Assembly: GCF_018531495.1 (NCBI RefSeq)
Contig: NZ_JAHDTI010000015.1
Location: 186,001 to 250,000 of the forward strand
Direction: 5' to 3'
DNA from: Nonomuraea sediminis
Lineage (GTDB): Bacteria; Actinomycetota; Actinomycetes; Streptosporangiales; Streptosporangiaceae
Length of the DNA: 64,000 bases
The translations under genes were made by a program, and so were the position numbers. Position 1 is the stretch's first letter. Each line of letters begins with the position of its first letter. A model generated the notes under the pieces. It worked only from the letters and a program-made list of their open reading frames with translations, had not been told where the DNA came from and ran no database searches. This document shows positions 58,147-64,000 of the stretch, piece by piece.

Positions 58147-59283
58147 CTAGCGAGCGCCCTCGTGCTGGGGGCGCGCCGTGGGTGAGGTGACTTCGGCCGT
58201 TGCCCGCCGTACCGTCAAGGTCCGCGTGAGGCGGGTCACCACCTCGGCGGCGAGCAGTCCCACCACTGCCCAGGCTGGGAGGATCGGGAAGAGCGCGAGC
58301 GTGCCCGCCACGACCGCCAAGCCGAGAGCGGTCCAGCCGGCCGCCGGGCCCAGGGGCTGCCCGAGCAGCAGGGCAAGCCCGAAGAAGGTCAGCCGGTAGA
58401 GCGCCAGGCCGCCGCAGAGCGCCAGCGCCGCGCCGTACGGGAGGTGGCCGGGCTCGGCCACTGCCGTGCCCAGCCCTGCGGCCATCGAGGTGAGCGCGGC
58501 GACGACGGGGAAGTGCCCGATGCCCATAACGTCCCGCACCCGCGAGTTCTTGGCCGGAAGCAGCTGGCGCGCCGCGACCACCGACGCGAAGTCGAAGTAG
58601 CTCCACCACAGTGCCGCGAAGAGCACGAAACCGAGGCCGAGCACCGCCCATCCGGCAGCCGTCCAGTGCTGATCCAACGCGCCCAAGGCCGCGGCGACCG
58701 ACTCGCCCAGCACGATGATGACGAACAGCCCGACCCGCTCGACGATGTGCGGCACCTGGTAGGACGGCTCGTGCTTGCGCGGCTGGATGGCGATCAGCGT
58801 GACGACCTCGCAGGCGACGCCCGCGAGCCAGAGCGGCGCCCGGTACGACGGGGGGACGAAGATCGAGATCGCCCAGAGGGCGGAGCTGAACCCGTTGAAC
58901 GCGAGGACGATCTTCAGTGGCGCGACCGCTCGCCACATCGCGAACGACACCACGCGCGAGGCGATGAAGCCCAACGCGTAGACGGTGGCCCGCTCGCCGG
59001 TCGCCTCCGGAATGGCGACGGCCATCGCGCCCATCGCCGCCATCGACGCGAGCAGCGCCAGGCGCGAGCGGGTGCTGTCGGAGCCGGTGACGTTCACGAA
59101 GACGGTGACGGTCAGCCAGACCCACCAGGGGGCCACGAAGAGCAGGACGAACGTGCCGAACTGCGCCGGCCCCGGATCACCTTCGAGCAGGTGGGCGAGC
59201 CTGGCGACGGCGACGACGAACACGAGGTCAAAGAAGAGTTCGGCCCATCCTGCCCGCTGCTCTTCCCCTTGACTGAGGGTCAT
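58147..59283 (-). CDS. Low-temperature-requirement A (LtrA) family membrane protein
   Basis: 378 residues, about ten to eleven TM helices. WAELFFDLVFVVAVARLAHLL at the N-terminus is the family signature (ELFFDLVFV); HIVERVGLFVIIVLGESV (ERxGLFxIIxLGE) is the second. Role unknown; originally found in cold-sensitive Listeria mutants. ATG 59283 is preferred; the frame opens slightly earlier with TTG 59292. Confidence 0.88.
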   Translation of the reverse strand: MTLSQGEEQRAGWAELFFDLVFVVAVARLAHLLEGDPGPAQFGTFVLLFVAPWWVWLTVTVFVNVTGSDSTRSRLALLASMAAMGAMAVAIPEATGERATVYALGFIASRVVSFAMWRAVAPLKIVLAFNGFSSALWAISIFVPPSYRAPLWLAGVACEVVTLIAIQPRKHEPSYQVPHIVERVGLFVIIVLGESVAAALGALDQHWTAAGWAVLGLGFVLFAALWWSYFDFASVVAARQLLPAKNSRVRDVMGIGHFPVVAALTSMAAGLGTAVAEPGHLPYGAALALCGGLALYRLTFFGLALLLGQPLGPAAGWTALGLAVVAGTLALFPILPAWAVVGLLAAEVVTRLTRTLTVRRATAEVTSPTARPQHEGAR

Positions 59284-59699
59284 GGCGGACAATTGTGACA
59301 GGAAGGCACAGGAGAGGCGTATTTCGCCCGTCAGTCATAGGACGGCGGCAGGTGGTCGCCCAGCAACGCCCGCAATTCGATGCGAAGCATTCGTATTGAT
59401 CACTTGACGTAGGTGTTTGAGCTGGTCACTCGATATTTCAGTGTGCATCGACGTGCACGATTGAGCGGTGTGAGGCATCCCTGAGGTCACTCAGTTTGTC
59501 ACTCGGTCCCTCGATGCTCTGAGGCCTGGTTCTACGGGTGGACGGTGGCCCATCTTGTGATCGGAGAAGTACGTTCCGCTGAGTTTTGGCCCCATCTAAG
59601 GGGTTGTGGTGGGACGCTTGATGCGCTCCGGGGCCTTCTACCTGCATGTCCGAAGCTCGATCGCCGATTACCGAAAAGTCATATTCGGCGCGGTACGGC
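59284..59699. other. Intergenic region, no gene
   Basis: Contains several GTCACTC heptamers (59427-59500) and the dyad GTGCATCGACGTGCAC near 59443; nothing else recognised. Confidence 0.4.
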
Positions 59700-60242
59700 T
59701 CAGTCCTGCCAGCGGTAGAGGTCGCGCAGCAGGGAAATCTCGGCGCCGTGATGGATCAGCTCCCTGTTGACGTGCTGGACGATGACCTCCATGGGACGCC
59801 GCTCGGGACCCACCGTGGGCGGATTCTCCAGATCGGCGTCCGAGAGTTCGCGGACCCCCGCGTTCCATCTCCCGTACATCTCATCGAGCTGTTTCAGCGC
59901 CTCGTCAGCGGTCCCCGCGTAGGCGAATGTCTGGGAGTCGACGTCCTGGCCGCCGAAGTGCCATCCGACCCGATAGCCCAGGCACGAGACGATGATGTGC
60001 GCCAGCCGCCAGGCAATCGTGGTCACCGGCGCCGGCACCGGGTCAGGGGACGCGAAGTCCATCGCCCACTCCCCCGAACCTGCCGACATCGGGGCGGCCG
60101 ACCTGCCACGTGGGCGGATGCTCCAGCAGCCGCGCACCGGCTCCCAGAAGTACTCCTCATCGGCAAGACCGTCCAGCCGCGGCCGCAGGTTCTTGCGCCA
60201 GTACCAGTCCAACTGCTCCGCAAGCCGCTCACTTCTTGTCAC
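59700..60242 (-). CDS. DinB-superfamily protein
   Basis: 180 residues, four-helix bundle. Candidate metal-ligand His: WRLAHIIVSCLGYRVGWHFG in the second helix and VNRELIHHGAEISLLRDLY in the last (HHGAEI). DinB proteins use such triads for thiol-transfer or detoxification reactions. GTG 60242; TAGTGT lies six bases upstream, suggesting a leaderless transcript. Confidence 0.82.
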   Translation of the reverse strand: MTRSERLAEQLDWYWRKNLRPRLDGLADEEYFWEPVRGCWSIRPRGRSAAPMSAGSGEWAMDFASPDPVPAPVTTIAWRLAHIIVSCLGYRVGWHFGGQDVDSQTFAYAGTADEALKQLDEMYGRWNAGVRELSDADLENPPTVGPERRPMEVIVQHVNRELIHHGAEISLLRDLYRWQD

Positions 60243-60772
60243 TTCCGCACACTACAGGCCACGGAGACCTGGCTGCGAGCCTCGCGGACGCCGTCGCCGG
60301 CCGTGGGCCGCGAGAACGTACCGCACCGGGAGATGACGCTGGGGCTGATGTGCCCTTCGGGCCGCGCCGTCGCGAGTACCCCGAGCGAGCGCCACGCCAG
60401 AGCCTCCGACCTGCATGTTCGAAGATGGCGAAGACTCACTATTCCAGCGTCACCCCACCGACGGTGAGGCGCCGCGCGGCGGGAACCTTGGTCCCCCTCG
60501 ACGGCGACCGCAACACCCGCACCTCGCCCAGCACCTCAAGCTCGCGCCTTCCCGCCTGCCCGTCTGCCATCGACCCACCCGCAGGGTAGCGGGGCAGCCG
60601 CGGGGCTGCCTCAGGCATGCGCCCGGTGCCAGGGCCGTGATGGAGGGTAGGTGGCCCCGCGGCTGGTCTGCTAGGGCTTGCCCTGGGTCGATGGCAGACG
60701 GGCAGGCGCCTTCCACCTCAGCCACGGAAGGCGAGCGCCATTCCGCTGGCAACATGTCACTCAGAAGATCAA
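60243..60772. other. Region without a gene, with long inverted repeat
   Basis: No convincing protein frame. A perfect 24-bp inverted repeat (60554-60577 with 60684-60707; core CTGCCCGTCTGCCATCGACC) brackets 106 bp, within which GGCAGCC-GCGG-GGCTGCC (60593-60610) forms a smaller hairpin. Confidence 0.65.
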
Positions 60773-60805
60773 AAAGGCCGCTTCTGATGATCAGAAGCGG
60801 CCTTT
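60773..60805 (+). terminator. 15-bp hairpin, integrase-type terminator without its gene
   Basis: AAAGGCCGCTTCTGA-TGA-TCAGAAGCGGCCTTT, perfect. Preceded by TGTCACTCAGAAGATCAAA, which matches the sequence just after the integrase fragment stop at 52062 (TAGTCACTCACAAGATCAAA). The integrase itself is missing here. Confidence 0.8.
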
Positions 60806-60897
60806 GACCTGGGTGGGGTGTTCACGAGTTGAGATGGTCTGGCGAGATAGAACCGACCTTAAGATCGCTTCCCGACTTAAAGATGATCGTTTCCCAG
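60805..60897 (+). repeat. Interspersed repeat type 1, copy D (uninterrupted form)
   Basis: GACCTGGGTGGGGTGTTCAC at the start, AAGATCGCTTCCCG and GATGATCGTTTCCCAG at the end. Directly joined to the hairpin, so it represents the empty site of the mobile unit at 52111. Confidence 0.8.
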
Positions 60898-60997
60898 TCT
60901 GATGAGCGCAGCCCTGGACTGGCTCGCAGCATCTGCGAACTTCCAAGAGATGCTCGCCTTCAAGGCGGCGCGGAGCAGGGAGAAAGCCGGTTTTCCG

Positions 60998-61657
60998 TCA
61001 GGCGATGATCAGCGGCTTCGGTGATTCCGGGAGAGACAGTTTTTCTCTACATGACGCAATCTTCGTCCTGGCCCACTGGTGGACTGCCATGCCGTCGTGC
61101 GCCATGCCCGCGACCCGGTGAGCAATCTGCTGAGCCTGCTCGATCCAGTCGGTGAAGGGATCTTCGTCGCAGACCCGCTCAAGTCGTTGACGAGCGACCT
61201 CAACCTGCCCCACAAGTGCGGCCGCCACGCCAGCGTTGAAATCTTCCCACAGAAAGCCGGGCCGGCTGGGACGCCCCATCAGCACGTCGGCGGTGGTGCC
61301 GAGGTCGGCAAACCGGACCCTTAGATCTTGGACACACCGCTCGGCCTGCTGAGCAAGACGGGCCGCGACAGAGGCGAACTGCACCTCATCACGGAAACCC
61401 TCCGCCGGCCGGAGGCGTTCGTCGAAGTCGAAGGCAAGATGGTCGAAGTCCTACCACAGCCACATGGCTCCCACAGTCAGCCCGCTCCCCTGACTCCAGT
61501 GCGGGGAGGGGAATTCCACGACGCCGAGCCACCAGCCGTGATCATCGATCCAGATCCGGGATCCGCCTTGCCGGCGCAGGCCGAGCGGACGCAGCCGTTC
61601 TCGGGCTGCGCCGGTGATCAGTCTGGACGCGGGAGAGGTGGTTGCCATGCTGGACAT
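60998..61657 (-). pseudogene. Hypothetical protein gene interrupted by one in-frame TAG
   Basis: One minus-strand frame reads MATTSPASRLITGAARERLR, SRIWIDDHGWWLGVVEF, VGAMWLW, TAG (61451-61453), then DFDHLAFDFDERLRPAEGF, RLAQQAERCVQDLRVRFADLG to ...PLIIA. Without the TAG it is about 219 residues with normal composition on both sides. No known domain. The context WLW-stop-DFD suggests a Trp or Tyr codon was lost. Confidence 0.65.
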
Positions 61658-61872
61658 TGTCGCCAGAACCTGACCGCGGCGTTCGGATAGGGGTGTTCAC
61701 GCGTACGGCTGTGCAGTTGGAAGCGCGACAGGCGGGGTTTGTCTCCGCTTCAAGGATCTTGAAGCAGCGTAGTGACTGCCAGTGTTTCGCCGTTTGCAGT
61801 GTGGAGTTGTCGGGCTGCATGGCGTGAATGCGGCGGGCGGGATACAGTTGCCGCTCCTTTCGGGAGGCGCTA

Positions 61873-62340
61873 ATGACGTCATTCTGGGAACGCGTGGCCC
61901 AGGCCGAGACGGCCGCGCTCCAGCAGGCCGAGGAATTGCGAGCCCAACTGGCCGCGGTCTAGGCACGACTGCAGCGCTTGGCCATCACGCGCGAGACCCT
62001 GACGGAGTTCACCGACGCCCCTTGCGACAACACCGCCATGGCCGAAGACGACAGCGTGATCCTCGAGGAGGAGCCGTCGGACCAGGCCCACCTCGCCTCC
62101 GACGGTGAGGTGCCCCACCTGCCACCGCTGCGGGGGTTCCGGCAGCAGGTGGTGGCGTTGCTGGCCGCCCGATAAGCCGATGCGGGCCAGGGGAATCGTG
62201 CAGGCCATCGGCAAGCCGGACACTCGCTCCCAGGTGGAGGGCATGCGCTCACGGCCACAACGGCTGGTGAGTGATGGGTGCCTGCGTCGGGGAAGCCGAC
62301 GGCCTCTACGCGATCGCTACCGGGATCAACGGCTACGCAC
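61873..62340 (+). pseudogene. Decayed homologue of the IS-associated coiled-coil/wHTH protein
   Basis: ATG 61873 with GGGAGG five bases upstream: MTSFWERVAQAETAALQQAE ... then TAG at 61960-61962, then ARLQRLAITRETLTEF in frame. After a further shift near 62170: MRARGIVQAIGKPDTRSQVEGM and RLVSDGCL, the wHTH part. Order and motifs match the 52195-52635 protein. No transposase remains beside it. Confidence 0.65.
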
Positions 62341-62593
62341 CGGGCGGGGAGGTCGGTTGATCGCGTCTCGGCGGCACCCGAGGTTGCACGAGCGACCATT
62401 ACTAACTACCTAAAGCGGCTCCTGCATTCGGGGAGGTGTCGAGCCCGGGATTTCGCCTGCCACCGCTGACGGCGGGGATGGGCGGGAAGGATCGGCGATG
62501 CCTCCACCAGGGCAAAAGCGCTGCCGACGCGAATCAGATTCCGGGCGGAGTGGGCCACAGCCGGACGGCCAGCCCGGCTCCAACTGGGCGTAG

Positions 62594-62625
62594 CGCCCTC
62601 GGCATAGGGATCCATGCCGAGGGCG
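62594..62625. repeat. 12-bp perfect hairpin
   Basis: CGCCCTCGGCAT and ATGCCGAGGGCG with an 8-nt loop. No neighbouring intact gene that it would terminate. Confidence 0.6.
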
Positions 62626-62689
62626 ACAACCGCGCGGTAGCTGATCATCCCAGTGGCGTACAGGCCGCCGGGGCCGGAAGGTGATCATC

Positions 62690-62840
62690 GGGTCATCTCC
62701 AGGGGCCTAGGGCCAGGAGCACGAACGCAGGACCGTCACCACGGGGACTAGGTTCACCCCGCGGGTGTGGGGACGGATCACGGCGACCGGGGGAAAGCAG
62801 GCGGTCTCGCGGATCACCCCCGGGGCGTTGGGGCCAGAGG
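62690..62840. CRISPR. Candidate relic of a short type I-E-like CRISPR array
   Basis: Three related about-29-bp units start at 62690, 62751 and 62811, a period of 60-61 bp as in type I-E arrays. Unit 2 is GGTTCACCCCGCGGGTGTGG then GGACGG; unit 3 is GGATCACCCCCGGGGCGTTG then GGGCCAG; unit 1 is GGGTCATCTCCAGGGGCCTA then GGGCCAG. Each has a C4-G4-type dyad. Pairwise identity is only about two thirds, and no cas gene is in the window, so decay or chance remains possible. Confidence 0.35.
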
Positions 62841-62844
62841 CGTC

Positions 62845-64000
62845 TTAGCCGGGATCCGCGGGCAGGCCCAGAACATCGTCATAACCGCCGCAGGGGAGCT
62901 CGGCGAGCAAGCTCTTGGCGCGCGCTACGAAAAGGTGGGCCTCGCGCTCCCGCGAAAGGACGAGCGCTCGATGGGCGGCGCGCACGGCGGACTGGATGTC
63001 GCCGCCGGCTCGGAGCGCCTTCGCGCGGATGAGGAGAACCAAGCCCTCCGCATACCGTTCGCCGTAGGTGTCGATGAACGTCTCGGCCTTGTCCAACGCG
63101 GTCATGGCGGCCGGGATCTCGTCGGCGCAAAGCCGGACCTCGGCAAGAAGCGCGTACCAGGTGGCCAGGTTCGATCGAGGTGGGTCGACCAGCGTGGTCT
63201 CGATGATGCGCTCCATCTCTCTGGCCGACGTGACCGGGTCACCGCCGGACATGGCTGTCGCCCAGTGCCTGGCGAGCCGTGGGTAGCTGCCGGAGAACGT
63301 GAAAGTGAAGTCCGGATCAGCGTTGATAGCCGTCTCGGCCGCCCGCAGCGCCCAGGCGGAGTCTCCACCGGTGGCAGCCGCGGTGACGGCGAAGGAGCCC
63401 CAGATGCTGAGGGCATAGGGGTCGCCGCCGGCGTCGAACTCCACCAGGTCGAAAAGGTGGCGCGCGGCAACCAGATCGCCGTACAGGGCGGTGTTGAGCG
63501 CCAACATGACCGGGGTCATCATCTGGAGCCGGTGTCGCAGCGGCTCGGCGTCCCGATGGGCGTGGATGAGCGAATCGGACTGACTCAGGTTCCGATAGGC
63601 CTCACCGATGTTGCCTGAACTCCACTGGTGGACGCCCCACGCGTGATGTCCGGAAGCCTGGACGACTGGGTCGGAGGAGCGCCGACCGTGGTCCAGCAAC
63701 CGGCGCGCGAGATGCCGGGCGGCGTCGAGCTGGATGCCCTGGGCATGGGCCAGAAATCGGGAGAAGAGGAAGCCGGTAGCCTCCCGTTCTCGGCCGAGCG
63801 ACCGCGCGACCTCCTCGGCGCGGTCCAGATGGTCCATGGTGGCTCCGACGAAGCCGGCGTGGATGCCCGCGATGGCGGTCAGCTCGGTCAGCGCGGTCAG
63901 CTCAAGGCTGAGGAGTCCGTTGCCGCGTGCGATTCCGGCCGCGGCGTCGAGGTGCTTCTCCGCGGTCTCGTAGGCAGAGCGTCGTGCCGCGATGCGGGCC
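62845..64000 (-). CDS. Large TPR-containing regulator, C-terminal part (runs off window)
   Basis: At least 385 residues, open to the right edge. Helical repeats such as AEKHLDAAAGIARGNGLLSLELTAL, DHLDRAEEVARSLGRER, and EIPAAMTALDKAETFI are TPR-like, as in the C-terminal arrays of BTAD/SARP or AAA-LuxR regulators. The DNA-binding and ATPase domains would lie beyond 64000, so the exact class is not visible. Confidence 0.7.
   Translation of the reverse strand, partial: ARIAARRSAYETAEKHLDAAAGIARGNGLLSLELTALTELTAIAGIHAGFVGATMDHLDRAEEVARSLGREREATGFLFSRFLAHAQGIQLDAARHLARRLLDHGRRSSDPVVQASGHHAWGVHQWSSGNIGEAYRNLSQSDSLIHAHRDAEPLRHRLQMMTPVMLALNTALYGDLVAARHLFDLVEFDAGGDPYALSIWGSFAVTAAATGGDSAWALRAAETAINADPDFTFTFSGSYPRLARHWATAMSGGDPVTSAREMERIIETTLVDPPRSNLATWYALLAEVRLCADEIPAAMTALDKAETFIDTYGERYAEGLVLLIRAKALRAGGDIQSAVRAAHRALVLSREREAHLFVARAKSLLAELPCGGYDDVLGLPADPG

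Overview
The window is GC-rich actinobacterial chromosome. Conserved housekeeping synteny (metG, tatD, an rpfB-like gene, rsmI and protein mannosyltransferase genes), three ECF sigma factor / membrane protein operons of the CU044_5270 type, and frequent starts 6-7 nt after a TANNNT-like hexamer (leaderless-type) suggest a Streptosporangiales member, perhaps Nonomuraea-like. That placement is inference from gene content; no rRNA or complete marker gene is present.

Layout. 1-31 kb is mostly core-like: an FG-GAP secreted protein, the rpfB-like resuscitation factor, tatD, a SARP/AfsR regulator plus FAD monooxygenase inserted between tatD and metG, metG, a sigma/anti-sigma-like operon, glycosyltransferases, two paralogous protein O-mannosyltransferases on either side of rsmI, membrane proteins of unknown role, a TetM/OtrA-type ribosomal protection GTPase, a BtrH/C39-like protein, a transglutaminase-like protein, a PhyH dioxygenase, an HD-GYP phosphodiesterase and a TMEM175 channel. 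29.6-41.8 kb holds regulator/target pairs with visible operators (TetR with membrane protein; TetR with aromatic hydroxylase), an M23 peptidase, a second sigma operon, a decayed hypoxia/dormancy-like cluster (narG-like N-terminal remnant, CopD-like membrane protein, frameshifted hemerythrin, Acg nitroreductase, with DevR/DosR-like boxes), a TnsA-like relic and another FAD monooxygenase.

42-62.8 kb is an accessory graveyard. It has several short interspersed repeats, a tRNA-Ser 3' fragment, integrase and excisionase fragments, many broken genes (DUF2716, APH kinase, DUF-type protein, wHTH protein; three of them interrupted by in-frame TAG codons), and live-looking genes with MerR/TetR control: a VOC protein with a TipA-like MerR regulator, an imine-reductase-like enzyme with a MerR regulator, an F420-type nitroreductase-hemerythrin fusion, an MFS exporter, LtrA and DinB.

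The clearest structural discovery is a 3.2-kb unit at 52111-55331. It carries an IS5-like transposase, a coupled wHTH protein, a TetR regulator, an oxidoreductase remnant and a DUF6326-like membrane protein. It is bounded by about 60-bp inverted repeats and TTA target duplications, and an apparent empty-site homologue lies in the same window near 60.8 kb. A second candidate is three degenerate dyad repeats with about 60-bp period at 62690-62840 that resemble a decayed type I-E CRISPR array. The window ends inside the TPR region of a large regulator.
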